Shown here: piece by piece, positions 44,045 to 55,183 of the stretch
How the letters are laid out: every line of letters starts with the position of its first letter
Numbering within the stretch: the stretch's first letter is position 1
Source of the DNA: Beta vulgaris subsp. vulgaris
Lineage: Eukaryota; Streptophyta; Magnoliopsida; Caryophyllales; Amaranthaceae
DNA: 64,000 bases
Direction: 5' to 3'
NCBI RefSeq assembly: GCF_026745355.1
Contig: NC_079208.1
Location: 23,910,494-23,974,493, forward strand
The notes under the pieces: generated by a model
What the model was told of the DNA's origin: nothing
The model's database searches: none
The model's input: only the letters and a program-made list of their open reading frames with translations
Translations under genes and position numbers: made by a program

Positions 44045-45040
44045 CGATTTTTGCACCGGGTACCCTTGTGGTTTTTCAAAAATCATGGAGTACCCCTAAT
44101 TTTTTTCTAATGCACCAGGTACCCTTATTGTTTCAATAAAATGCACGAAATGCCCTTAATGACTAACAATGTCAAGTTTCCGTTAGTCATTAGGGTTAAT
44201 TAACCCCTCTAACCCTAATTAAACCCTAATTAACTAACTAAACCCTAACCTCTAACCCTACCCTAACCCCATAACTTGAAACTCTAACCCCACAACCACC
44301 ACCCAACCACCACCACCTCCCCTCCCCCTCCCTTCCTCACCCCCTGCAGCAACCCTCCTCCCCCCTTGATTTGCCCAACCCACCCCCACCCCCACCCCCA
44401 CCCCCGACATCATATCCCCCCTCCCCTGACAGCAACCACCACCACCCCCGTGCAATGTAGACCGAACCATCAGACCACTGCCCCCTCTAAAACTGATTTC
44501 GAAAATCATTTTCGAAAATCATTTTCGAAAACATTTCAAAAAACCATTTTCGAAAACCATTTTCGAAAACCTTTTGCGAAAACCATTTTCGAAATCATTT
44601 TTGAAAACCATTTTCGAAACCATTTTCGAAATCAGTTTTTAAAATAAAAAAAATCAATGACGAAGAAGGAGAGATAAATTAAGAACAACATCTACGAGGG
44701 TGGGGTTGGGGAGGGGGGAATTCGACGGGGGTGGGGAGGGGGAATTTCGACGGGGTGGGGGTGGGGAGGGGGAATTCGAAGGCATGGTGGGGGAGGGGTT
44801 GGGGGAGGTGGTGATTGGGTTGTTAAGGTTGGAAAGAGGTGTTAGGGTGTTAAGATTAGGGCTTAAGGGTTAGGGTTAGAGAGTTAATTAATCCTAATGA
44901 CTAACGGAAACTTGACACCGTTAGTCATTAAGGACATTTCGTGCATTTTACTGAAATAATAAGGGTACCTGGTGCTTAAAAAAAAATTAGGGGTACCCCA
45001 TGAATTTTGAAAAACCACATGAGTACCTCGTGAAAAAACC
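44045..45040. mobile_element. Foldback / Mutator-like element with ~190-bp inverted repeats
   Basis: 44045-44235 and the complement of 44865-45040 align over their length, from TTTTTGCACCGGGTACCC through GACTAACGG to TCCGTTAGTCATTAGG. Such long TIRs are typical of Mutator-like or foldback elements. No clear 8-10-bp target duplication was found. The interior is mirror-like: C-rich (44280-44460), a CATTTTCGAAAAC array (44500-44640), then G-rich (44695-44815). No coding capacity. Confidence 0.75.
44500..44640 (+). repeat. ~13-bp tandem array CATTTTCGAAAAC
   Basis: About ten variant units, each with the palindromic TTTTCGAAAA core, form the centre of the foldback element. It sits between the C-rich and G-rich arms. 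Confidence 0.75.
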
Positions 45041-45840
45041 CTTTTTTCTTATTTAATAATAATTTGTTTTAATTAAATTAGATGTTTTTAGTTTGGAATA
45101 TATTATTGGTAATTGGGATTTAGAAGTGAACGTTATCTTAAATAACTTTATTTGAATAAATGAGATTTGAAATAATAATCAAGTAAAATATGTGTACGTC
45201 AAGTATACATTGATGTGATTTTCATACACGAATTTTAGAAAGTACTATCGGTACGTTTTTCATGAAAAAATCAAAGTAACCGAACGAGTATGATTTTTGC
45301 CAAAACTGAAATAATCGAGCAGGCATGATGTGAACTCGTGTCAAGAATGAAAACTAACTAAACTGAAACTAAAATTAATTAACGATATGCGCTTAACTTC
45401 TGTGGATGAAAAGTTTCACTGATCAAGTATATTCGAAAATAAACTAAAACAAAAAGTAATTGAACTGGAACTAGAAATAACTGTCAATCTTAATTTTTTA
45501 ATTACGTAATTCATTTATAAAGTCCATTACACAATCAAAATTGCAATCGATCATATATCTCTGGTAGTGAATGTATAATAACTCGATCTTAAGATTATTT
45601 GATAAGTGATAACTAATTGATAAAGAAGATATTAATATGTGAAAAATATAATTATACGAGACGTAGCCGAACGTTCAAACTTGACCGACGCAGATGAACT
45701 AAATCGGTTCGATACCCGACCCAGATGAACTAAACTTGTTCGGCACCCGACCCATGGTACCAGCGGCCATATACATGACCCATTCGGATTGAGCCCGATT
45801 CGGTGTGGTTCGACCCAAAACTCGTTTTGACACTAGTAGA
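45041..45840. other. Intergenic DNA with nothing recognised
   Basis: AT-rich; 45650-45830 has CGACCC-type repeats (GATGAACTAAA twice). No frame or terminal repeat supported. Confidence 0.35.
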
Positions 45841-46212
45841 TAGGGACGGAAATGGATCGGTTTCGGGGGGGGGGGGCGGGTGGAACATCACCCGCATCCA
45901 CCACCCGCATCCACCACCCGCAATTGTTTACTCCACCCGCATCCATCCATCCGTCATCCATCGGGTGAAACGGCTGGGTCAGGTGCTAAACGGAGGATGA
46001 TATTTAGTATATTTTTAAAAGAAATTAGTGACATAATATAAAATAATTATATCAAAAATATGAAATATTATTAATTTACATGTAAATTTTAATAATTGGA
46101 TAATGAGTTGGATGTTAAACGGGTGATGAAACGGGTGATGGATGAAAAAATTCTCACCCACCACCCACTTTCCATCTATTTAAAATACCGGATTAAGCCA
46201 TTTCCATCCTTA
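45841..46212. mobile_element. hAT-type MITE, 372 bp, upstream of the host gene
   Basis: The termini TAGGGACGGAAATGG and the complement of the right end, TAAGGATGGAAATGG, are inverted repeats of hAT type. CTAGTAGA (45833-45840) and CTAGTGGA (46213-46220) form an 8-bp duplication with one mismatch. The interior has CCACCCGCATC repeats. It ends 136 bases before the start codon of the FYV7-like gene and may lie in its promoter. Confidence 0.75.
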
Positions 46213-46348
46213 CTAGTGGATAATAGAAAACCGCCCCTTCAGGCTTCAGCAGCATAATCTAGTCTGCCATATTAGGGTTTATTGTCTTACAATCAAATTG
46301 GGCATTTTCTCGTCCTGTACCTCTGTCAATTTTTGTTGGAATCTAGCG

Positions 46349-49300
46349 ATGAAAAGCAGGAATTGGAGAGACGATGGATCGCATAACCGAGAAGGAAGAG
46401 TTCCTGAAGTCAGCAACAACAAGAAGAAGAAAATGAAGAACATGCAGAGATTGGGCGGCGCAGGTCTTTCTCTTGAAGCTTTTGCCAATGCTAAATCCAG
46501 GAACAACGCCTACAATCCTGCTTTATTAAGTATGTTTCTTCTCTCTCTTCTCCTCTATCCCTGCGAAACGCAGCAATTTTTGTAATTTTAATCGTGAATC
46601 TAGAATATGGTTATTGTATAAATGCAAGGATTTTGAAGTGTATTGGTGCAAAACGTTCTTGAACTTGATGCGGCAAATTTTCAAACGAGACGATCTCATC
46701 ATTTCTTCTAAAGTGTGCACCAGTTAAGACTGTCGTTTCTTCAATTTTATGATTGAGTTAGAAGAAAATGCTTTGGCTAACCTGCATATAAGAAGCTTAA
46801 AGAAACTAGGTAAAAGAAGGGGGTGTTCATGTTGAGTCTCGTGTCAATATCGTGTCCTCAAAATATATTAAGAATTACTTATGATTCGCCGTTAGTGCTT
46901 TTGTTAGCTTTGGGTAAATGATATGATGCATCATTGTACTATAGGGTCCTTTATCTTCTGTGTAAGGTGAAGGAGCTACCAGTTTAGTTTTGTACATTTT
47001 ACCTTTCGACCTCAGATTATGAGGGAGTCTCTAAACAGGCATTGGGTTGATTTTATGGCATTGTGGGTTAGGTGCTTGAGCTAAAGGACACAAATCATAT
47101 GCAACTTTTGCAAGTCTCATTTTACCGTCTTGCCAAAGAGAATCCTATGCTTATTTAGGTTGCGTTCTCTTCTAACAGATTAAGTTTCAGGTCCAATTAG
47201 TTTAGTTCAGATTAGTTTCAATCGGGTTCGATCAGGTCCAACAAGTTCCAATCAGGTGCAATAAATTCCAATCAAATGCAATAAGTTCCAATCAGGTCCA
47301 AATAGTCAATGATCAATAAATTTAAATCTAAATTTTAATTAAAGTACCACTATGATTATTATATAGTATTATTGTTTATTATTTTATTATTCATATTACT
47401 ATTAGCTGATTATGTTATTATTAAAAAATATTATAATCATGGTCAAATAAGGTTAATTTGCAATTTGTCTTTAAATTACTAGACATAATATGTTTCTGTT
47501 ACTAAATAACATTGAAAGATATAAATGTTATTAATTGATTTCCTATAATGCTTTATGAAATTAACGCAAGATTATTAGGTATATATAAGTGGTGAAAGTT
47601 GTGTATAAGCAAGCATATAAATACTAATTTTTTGTTAAAATGTTAATCATAAGAGATAATTAATAATTGCTACTTTTTTGAAGGATAAATTTTAAGAATT
47701 ATTATGTCATAATAAATTTTGAGGGATAGTATTTATGTTAGGGAAAGAAAATAGGCTCTTCTTCTTTCCTTTACTTTAGTTTGGCGAGATTCGCTTGCCT
47801 CCAGAACTATTATTACCGTACGGCTACCTTGTTCCTCCTTAACTCAGCCTTCTTTAATGAACACTAGCCGAGCGGTCCTCGCCTGCACAAGAAAGCAAGC
47901 AGATTAGCTACCTCATTCTCTTATTGTGCAGGCGGGCCTGGGCGAGCGAGGTGTAGGGTTAGATTAGAGAGAAGGAGCCTTTGGCTTCGTCCAAGGAAGA
48001 ATGCTTTAAGCAGTGTGATATTCGGATTGATTCAAAAATTCTAAGGGAAAACCAAACCAGACAGGCTGCAAATGTGACAAAGTCGGACAAATTTTTAGGT
48101 TTCCTCGTTAGCGAAAGAGGAATAGATGCTAACCCAGAGAAAGTGGAGGCGATTCTTAATCTACCGGAGCCCAAGTGCACCAGGGATGTCATGAGTGGAG
48201 GCGATTCTTAATCTGCCTATGCCCAAGTGCACCAGGGATGTCATTAGGCTCCTGATTGAAATGGACATCACTCAGCCTCTACCTACTGTAATTCAGGTTG
48301 AAGATGCTTGGACAATCACCTATTCGTTCTCTCTCTTTCTACTTGTTAAGATCTTCAATTCCTCTAATGTTTATGTTATTAGTCATCAATTTTTTTGTCA
48401 AATAAGGTCAATTAAGTTTGAATCAGGTCCAATAAGGTATAATAAGTTTCAATTAGGTCAATAAGTTTTAATCAAGTCCAATAAGTTCTAAACAGGTTTA
48501 ATCAGGTCTTATAAGTTCAGTTTAGTGCGGTGTTATTCATGTGAAGAGAATGCACCCTTAGAGGTCAAGTGTGAGTCCATTTATTGCTAGTGTACTTAAG
48601 TTAGTAGTAGAAGAGGTGAATGAAGAAATGGGAATCCGAAATATTAATTCTTGTTATTTTTAGAACAATTGCTAGCCATACCCTTTTTGCTATTTCCTTT
48701 CATCTTTCACTGAAAAGTATAACCGAACTGAAAACATGAAACCGAAAATTGAAGAATCCCTTTCAATTTGTTTCAATGATCATGTGAAAAACTATAAACC
48801 AGGAGTCCAGGACCACAAGTTACAGAGAATTTAAAGAACATGTCTAGTAATTTCTGAATGCATTGAAGTATGTCATCATGACTCATGAGAGTGAGGGATA
48901 GAGCTTTTAGTTATGTTCAATTTTTTTCTTATTTGGTGAAGAGATGATGCATAATGCATTACAAGAGTTTAAAATAGCAGAATATGTTTTACAATGTCTA
49001 AATCTTTGCCTTATTGGAACTTTGTTGTTCTGGTTTGACGGGCTCTATTAGTGTTTTTTCTTAATGTCGTTAGTTCTGTTTATCCTTCTAGAAAGTGTGA
49101 AAAATGGAGGTAACAAAGGGGCATGAATACTGATGATAGGGGAAGAAAAATTTGGGTAGTGTAGGAGGCCATGTGGCCTTGGGAGCTATATGTTACTCAC
49201 ACACGGATTGAGTGTCTACTCGGATACAGCCATACAGGTGTCCAAGTGTCCGACTAGACTATTTTGTAAAAAAAAGTCAATTTTTTAGTTTAAAATGAAG

Positions 49301-51521
49301 TATCCAAGTAAATTGTTCGACACGACATCTCATTTTTGAGGTAAATGAAGGTGTCGGAGTAACACTGCTTGGGAGGGCTAGAGTTAGAGATAGAAATATC
49401 TATGTTATCTGGTTTTGTGATACTCTACATCTCTATTGATGAGAGCTTATTGTTGGTAATTGCATATGCTGGAAAAGGAACAATTGTGGATTGTAAATAT
49501 GTGCAAGTTTGTGGTTGAGTGACAAACGTAGGCCACGAATATTTCACTTGCAATGTTGTAGACGAGTTTTCCTAGATGTGGCTAATAATGTGGAGTAAGT
49601 GTTACACCCAAACTTTTGATGATAGTTCTACATCTTTTGGTCCAAAGTGAAAGGTCAAGTTTTCATATGGATAAATGTTCGACTTTGAAGGCATACATTT
49701 TGTGCATGTGTAGTTTTGCACTGTCTGTTCCATAAAGAAAAATCAATCAGCCAAGTGTGTACTTGAGGTCGAATGAAGAGTCATACTCCATATAGCCTCT
49801 GTTGTTTGGATCAGACTCCTTGATATTCTAAAATTCATAAATGACCATGTGAGAACGTGGTAGGGATCTAATTGTGGAAAGCGGTGCAAAGAAAGCCTTT
49901 CTTGTTGTCTGTTATACTTGGTGTGCCAATATATGTGAGTTATGGTTTCTTATTTGGCTATATTGGTGATATATATGATTTGATGCATCTTTTCGTCATG
50001 TTTAGAGAAGAAGAGGGAGTTTTACAAGAATGCTAAACACGTAAACAAGTACAAAAAATTGTTGAAACAACAAAGTCAGCCAAATGATCAAGATTCAGTT
50101 GAACCTGCTGAGGTATGTACTCTTTTTTCTACTTTGAAGGCAAGCTGGGATTGGATAATAAATTAATTTGTAATAGGATACAACATAAAGTGAAAGAAGA
50201 TGGGTTGTGTTGGTTGAGGGAAGGAGTTCTTACCCTTCAATAGTTCTCAACCTCCCCCAACCCCCCCCCCCCCCCCCCCCTCTTAGGCTAATAAATTACC
50301 CACAAAAAGAGGGTAATAATCCCTCATTTCTCCCTAGTCCCTTCTTCAACCACCACTACTTTACCTACTTTACTCTCGGATTCAAGGGTTTCTTGTCAAT
50401 CACAATCAACTAGATGGGCACAAATTGAGTGTTTCTGGCTTTAACAAAAGGATTTTTTTTTCTTTTGTTAAAAACCACCTTATAAAACATGAAATATTAT
50501 ATAATTTTTTTTTGCGAGAACAAACCTTAAACAATATTTATTTTGTGAGAACAAACCTTAAACAATATTTATTTTGTGAGAACAAACCTTGTGCCGAATT
50601 ACGATCACTAATCCAAGGTTCCGGCATTTACCATGTCATATACAAGGCAAGTGACTTTTTAAACCAAACAAAATCCATGACATGTCAATGTCGAAACCTT
50701 TGGATCAATGATCGGGATAAGGCATAAGGTTTTTTCTCGCAAGAAATTTTTTGTTTAAGGTTTGTTTTCAAAAAAAAAAAATTATATAAGTTGGTTTCTT
50801 ACAAATTTCATGTTTTATAAGGTGGTATTTGACAAAAACTCCTTAACAAAATTGAGAGTTTGTATAAAGCTTGTCAACATTGATAAACTCAACTCCGTAT
50901 TTTGCAAAATATAACAAAACAAAATTGAAGAATTATAATGTTAGTAGGATTTCTTAACAACATGCCAAACCAATGTAATGATGAAGTAAACTTCTTGCTG
51001 CTTGCTTTTTTTGTTGTTGCTGCACTATATTGCCAAATAAGCCCATAATCAAACATATAATGATATACGCTTTTAAGCTCTTACCCATAAAATATACATT
51101 TATTGCAGCTTTTTGTTTGATAATCCAGAGTTCCAGACCAAAAAAACTAAGATAATCGAAATGAATAATGAAGTAATACAGATGAAATAAGTTGAAAACA
51201 TGGAATGAGTTTAAACTGCTATGCTGATCGCTTGTTGGTGAATAATTATGGGTTTCTGGTCAGATAAGCAAGGAAAACAAGAAAAACAGAAAGGGATCAT
51301 ACAGTTTGCAAGACTTGTATGTGAAGAAACATGAAGAACAAGAGAAAGCAAGGATGGAAAGAGAAGCCAATTACAAAGCAAAGAAGGAAGAAAAAGAAAG
51401 AGCTGAATCTCGCAGAAAGGATTTACGTGAAAAGATGTTCAAAAGGACACGTAGAGGTCAGCCTGTCATGAAATACAGAATTGAGCACCTACTGGAGACC
51501 ATACAGGGTTTAGCATCATAG
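46349..51521 (+). CDS. FYV7: FYV7/CCDC59 (TAP26)-like rRNA-processing protein, 3 exons
   Basis: Exons 46349-46529, 50006-50112 and 51264-51521 join in phase to 181 codons. Donors are A|GTATGT and GAG|GTATGT, acceptors are TTTAG| and GTCAG|. The start MKSRNWRDDGSHNR is the first ATG of the exon. Residues 25-30 are a Lys tract (nuclear signal type), followed by LGGAGLSLEAFANAKSRNN. Exon 2 gives KKKREFYKNAKHVNKYKKLL. Exon 3 is a long charged helix (KKHEEQEKARMEREANYKAK) ending RTRRGQPVMKYRIEHLLETI. That GQP-M-RI-LL ending is the hallmark of Fyv7/CCDC59 proteins, nucleolar factors of small-subunit rRNA processing. Exon 3 also carries NRKGSYSLQDLYVKK. No stop or frameshift; the length (181) suits the family. 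It is the only host gene in the window. Confidence 0.82.
46530..47157 (+). other. Intron 1, first part
   Basis: Intron 1 runs 46530-50005. This part before the Harbinger-like element is T-rich with no supported gene or repeat. Confidence 0.5.
47158..48557. mobile_element. PIF/Harbinger-like element in intron 1, 1.4 kb
   Basis: The termini GGTTGCGTTCTCTTC and the complement of the right end, GGGTGCATTCTCTTC, differ at two bases. TTA flanks both sides (47155-47157, 48558-48560), the classic Harbinger duplication. Both ends carry subterminal AATAAGTTCCAATCAGGTCC-like repeats in direct orientation. The middle holds a gypsy RT scrap. No Harbinger transposase is seen. Confidence 0.72.
47981..48250 (+). 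pseudogene. pol: Gypsy RT fragment with a 53-bp tandem duplication
   Basis: The reading SDKFLGFLVSERGIDANPEK, then VEAILNLPEP, matches the end of gypsy RT before RNase H. A 53-bp block starting GTGGAGGCGATTCTTAATCT (48142) repeats at 48195. The rest of the element is absent. It sits within the Harbinger-like element and was probably captured or inserted there. Confidence 0.7.
48558..50005 (+). other. Intron 1, last part
   Basis: No coding frame or terminal repeat supported. Its end, TTTCGTCATGTTTAG at 49991-50005, is the acceptor used for exon 2. Confidence 0.45.
50450..50842. mobile_element. Mutator-like MITE in intron 2, 393 bp
   Basis: TTAACAAAA flanks both sides exactly (50441-50449, 50843-50851), a 9-bp duplication. 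The termini are inverted repeats: GGATTTTTTTTTC... and GGAGTTTTTGTC..., both leading into ACCACCTTATAAAACATGAA. A 32-bp unit (AACAAACCTTAAACAATA...) repeats near 50515-50585. A run of about 20 C lies just outside at 50260-50280. Confidence 0.85.
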
Positions 51522-51720
51522 TATTCTGCTTTCTGATCGGCTGATATGATTTTATTTTTAATTCTTCTCTGTAACATCATCACAAGAGATGGAGCTGAGT
51601 TGATCTTAGATTCTCTTTTTCAGTTCGATAACGAGTCCCTGATCATGTAAAAGTGTGCTCCTGGTACATAGCAAATTACAGATTTGGAACAAGTTAATTT
51701 GTAATAACCTTGCTAAATAC

Positions 51721-52094
51721 TCTCTCCGCTTTTTTTTATATTTGCTATATTGTTGCTTTCGGAATGAAGTCACTAGCTTTGACAGATTATTTTGATTCTT
51801 TTATAAGTGAAAATATCGTCATGTGTGATATTGTTAGATTTGTATCGACGTATAGATTCATAATATCAAATTTTTATAATTTTTACTTAAAAAAATCATT
51901 AAAAGAGACTGTCTAATTTTAATGTATAGTTAGACATAGTCGTTAAATAGATTAAAATATTTACTAAAAGAAATTAACCTAGTCACTATTGGGTTAATTT
52001 TTTATTAACATTAGGCTTACCATTGTCTAATTTTAATTTAAAAGTAGGCAGTTTTTCATAAGATAAACTTTTTTACTTAAACGAAGTAAGAGAT
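51721..52094. mobile_element. Possible mariner/Stowaway-like element
   Basis: The left end TACTCTCTCCGCTTTTTTTT resembles the common plant CTCCCTCCGT terminus; the right end (complement of 52078-52094, TATCTCTTACTTCGTTTA) matches it only loosely. TA flanks are possible. No coding frame is supported. Confidence 0.4.
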
Positions 52095-52983
52095 ATTAAA
52101 AGTTAAATAATGTTGTGCACAACAATACAACAAATAATAATAAAAAAAGGAAAGGTAGTAGTTGGTTTTACTTTCATATCCTCGAATCAATATATTATTG
52201 TCATTTGTACGATAAACATATCCATGCTCGCAGATGTAATAATTTTGTTTCACCAAAAAAAATTGCTCTTCCTTGTGGAAAATAACTCCCCGGCTACTCG
52301 ATCTTTGACATGTTTGTGGAGACCTAGGAGAAATTTTCAAATCAGCAGTAGTTATGAATTATGATTGCTCGACTATTTTGGACTTTGTAGTCATCTTAGG
52401 GCATCAACCTGCAAATATAGATGAGGTGCCTATAGTCTTACATCGTTGCTTGTGGCTCAATCAAGTGCCTATAGTGAGACTTGAACCCATCATATCAAAG
52501 TTTTGAGGACAAAGTGCTTAAATGCTAGACCTATCCAAGCTTGTATTTATTGCTTTACTAGCACATGTGAAATCGCACAATCTATAAATATAATATAGAT
52601 TGTCATCATGCTGTGTTGCATATAAATGTACGTTCTAAGTGTTTATTTGGCTGAAATGAGAATTCTTTTACCACAAGGATTTATAATCTGAGTGAATTTA
52701 ATTCCCTTATGAAATTTTTAGGAATTAGTCTAAGTTGTTTGGTAGTCATAATGAAAGTTGTAATTCATATTTATGTAGGAATTGTGAGTGACCAAGGTGA
52801 GGGGTAGGTAAATCATTTCCTAAGTTTTGTGGGAATTTCAAATTCTCATGAATTTTCATTGCCCCCATTTTCCTCACTTTCTGTCAACCGAACAACTACT
52901 CAAATCAGAAAGTTAATCATAGGAATTTCTATTGTCTAAATTATTTGTTGTATACCAAACAACCACTAAGTACACCGATAATT
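52095..52983. other. Intergenic DNA, AT-rich
   Basis: No supported gene. It ends at the LTR element starting at 52984. Confidence 0.4.
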
Positions 52984-53269
52984 TGTAATAGACTAGCCTA
53001 GAAGGGCAGGGGTATTTTAGTAATATACTATAGTTAATATGTTAGCTTGGGAAATAAGGAAAGTAGATTATAAATAGGGGAGATCAGGGAGGAAAAAGAT
53101 CATGAAGAAAATATTGGAAAGTTCATTTTAGTGGTTAGCTTTGGGAGTGTGACCAAGTCACTCGAAAACTTGGCAATTATCCTTTTATTTTCTGTAATTT
53201 GCGTTTTCATGAATCAAATATCATCATCTTCTTCCTTTATTTTTCTGCCAACATACTCAGTTCATTACA
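52984..53269 (+). repeat. 5' LTR of the non-autonomous element
   Basis: 286 bp, with a TATAAATAG box at 53070-53078. It is about 96% like the 3' copy by eye, differing by small indels such as GGGGTATTTTAGTAA/GGTATTAGTAA. Confidence 0.88.
53070..53078 (+). promoter_or_regulatory. TATA box of the 5' LTR
   Basis: TATAAATAG followed by GGGAG, conserved in the 3' LTR near 55266. It would start element transcription about 200 bases before the PBS. Confidence 0.55.
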
Positions 53270-53271
53270 AA

Positions 53272-53284
53272 TGGTATCAGAGCT
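53272..53284 (+). other. Primer-binding site (initiator tRNA-Met)
   Basis: TGGTATCAGAGCT two bases after the 5' LTR, a perfect match to the plant initiator tRNA-Met complement. Confidence 0.85.
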
Positions 53285-53338
53285 GTTCGATTCAGGGAGA
53301 CCGAGGTTCTGATTTTTGAGTTTAAAAAAAAATCTGCC

Positions 53339-54440
53339 ATGGAAGGTGAGGGAAATATAGGTCGGAACATAAAGGAGATCGGAAAAGAGTTCGCCAAAAA
53401 AATAGAGGAGATCATGAGAAGAAGTTATGAGAAACTTCAAAATGATCTAGAGAAGATAATCGATGAAGCTTTTTCTCCAATCCAACGAGAATTGAGGTTA
53501 CTTATAAAGGAGATTGAGGAATAAGAAAATCAGGCAATGGTTGTAGTGGAAGAAGAACAATCAGATTTGAACTTCGTTGCCGGCGAGGAGTGCATCAACC
53601 TATGTGATGGCTTCGCTGGAAAATATATACCTACTGGTGGTGCTGGTGGTTATAGCAACGACAATAGATGTGTTTTTTGCAGCGAAAATTCTAACGGTGG
53701 AATGTATGGTGGAGTTGGAAGGAAAAAAAGAGGCTTATCTTCCCTTTATGGTGGAGCTGGAAGGAAAAAAAGAGCCCTATATCCCCAAAAAAATAGAGGA
53801 GATCATGAGAAGAAGTTATGAGAAACTTCAAAATGATCTAGAGAAGATAATTGATGAAGCTTTTTCTCGAATCCAACGAGACTTGGGGTTACTCAGAAAG
53901 GAGACTGAAGAAGAAGAAAATCAGGCAATGGTTGTAGTGGAAGAAGAGCAATCAGATTTGAACTTCGTTGCCGGCTTGGAGTGCATCAACCTATGTGATG
54001 GCTTAGCTGGAAAATATATACCTACTGGTGGTGCTGGTGGTTACAGCAGCGGCAATAGATATGTTTTTTGCAGCGAAAGTTCTAGCGGTGGAGTGTATGG
54101 TGGAGCTGGAAGGAAAAAAAGAGGCAGAGAAGATAAATGGAGTTTTTTATGTTGTGGATCTGGCGGTGGTCCTGGTGTTTTTGAAAGAGGGGGTGCTAGA
54201 GGTTGCGGGTCTGGTGGTGGACCCGGGGTCATCGTCGATAGTGCAGTCAGCGTGGATGAGAGATCTGACGCAGACTCAAGTTTTTTCGCCGGAGATAGTT
54301 CATGTGGTTTCACCGAAAGTGTTCTTGGTGGTTCTGGTTTCGTCACCGGAGGAAGGAAGAGTGGTGGAAGACGAAGGTGGCAGGTCCATGGAACAGTCGA
54401 GACGGAGCCAAAGAGTGTTGTTGATACAGAAGTGTATTGA
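53339..54440 (+). pseudogene. Duplicated gag-position gene, coiled-coil plus Gly-rich, unknown
   Basis: A first frame (53339-53524) opens MEGEGNIGRNIKEIGKEFAK and forms a charged helix (KIEEIMRRSYEKLQNDLEKI), stopping at TAA where the second copy has GAA. The second copy begins near 53787 and lies in a longer open frame to 54440. It repeats the helix, then VVVEEEQSDLNFVAG, a TGGAGGYSSGN stretch, a GGAGRKKRG motif and a Gly/Ser-rich tail (CGSGGGPGV twice). The gene sits where gag belongs and may be a diverged Gag-like or captured protein. No known domain was recognised. Frame choice in the joint region is uncertain. Confidence 0.5.
53396..54120 (+). repeat. ~391-bp direct tandem duplication
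   Basis: The block starting AAAAAAATAGAGGAGATCAT at 53396 recurs at 53787, with the second copy ending near 54120 at GGAAGGAAAAAAAGAGGC. Copies are highly similar. 391 is not a multiple of three, so the two copies are read in different frames relative to each other. Confidence 0.85.
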
Positions 54441-55183
54441 AGAAGCTTTAGAGAAATGATTGTTGAAAGAGATGTTTTAAGGGTAATTCTGTAATTTGCC
54501 AAATTGAAGACTCACCGGAAAAATACTGTAGGAACCCACGTGTCTTAATTGGCAAATTGGAGAAAGCACCACAGGCTGTTAAGGGAGATTTTAAGCCCCT
54601 AGAGGATGATATCACTTGTAAAACATGTTGTTGGGGACCCATACTTTGTGCCAGGTCAATGCAAGCAATAAAGAAGAGATGCAGACCAACCCAATGTTTT
54701 GGGAACTGACCCAAGAAACTGGGCCTCCTCAAATCGAGCCCATTTTTCATTTCGTCACACAATGGCCTTCTTGTGAAAATGTGAAATTGGGACCTATGCT
54801 TTCAAGTTTCAACCTTTGCTCACAACCTTCATTACTCTTTTTGTTTTTCTTATCCGAGTCCAAACCCCTATACCTCACAGCCCCCATTTCATTTTAAGCC
54901 CATAATCTCCTTTCCACCTAACACCTTAACCCAAACCTCACTAAACTGAAGCAATCACACTCCTTTTCCAATACCTTCAAATACCTCCTAAATCAATACC
55001 CACTCTTATATTTTTCCACTACACTCGAGAGACATATGATCAAATTATGACTATCTTGATTCAAGGCCTCTTCATTCCACTTTTTGTTCCAAACTGCAAC
55101 AATACTGCTGACGGAAAGATGACACGAATTGCAAGATTTACGACCCACCTTGAGGACAAGGTGGAAGTTTGACGGGCCGGTAT

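Noticed and set aside
44215..44270. Telomere-like CCCTAA/CCCTAAT motifs
   Set aside because: Irregular spacing and degenerate units within the inverted repeats of a foldback element; not a telomeric TTTAGGG array.
50260..50280. Run of about 20 C
   Set aside because: Simple homopolymer in an intron; its length is probably unreliable in sequencing.
54041..54502. Pro/Ser-rich frame on the minus strand opposite the Gly-rich region
   Set aside because: Shadow of the plus-strand Gly-rich coding region, whose LTR and PBS fix the plus orientation.
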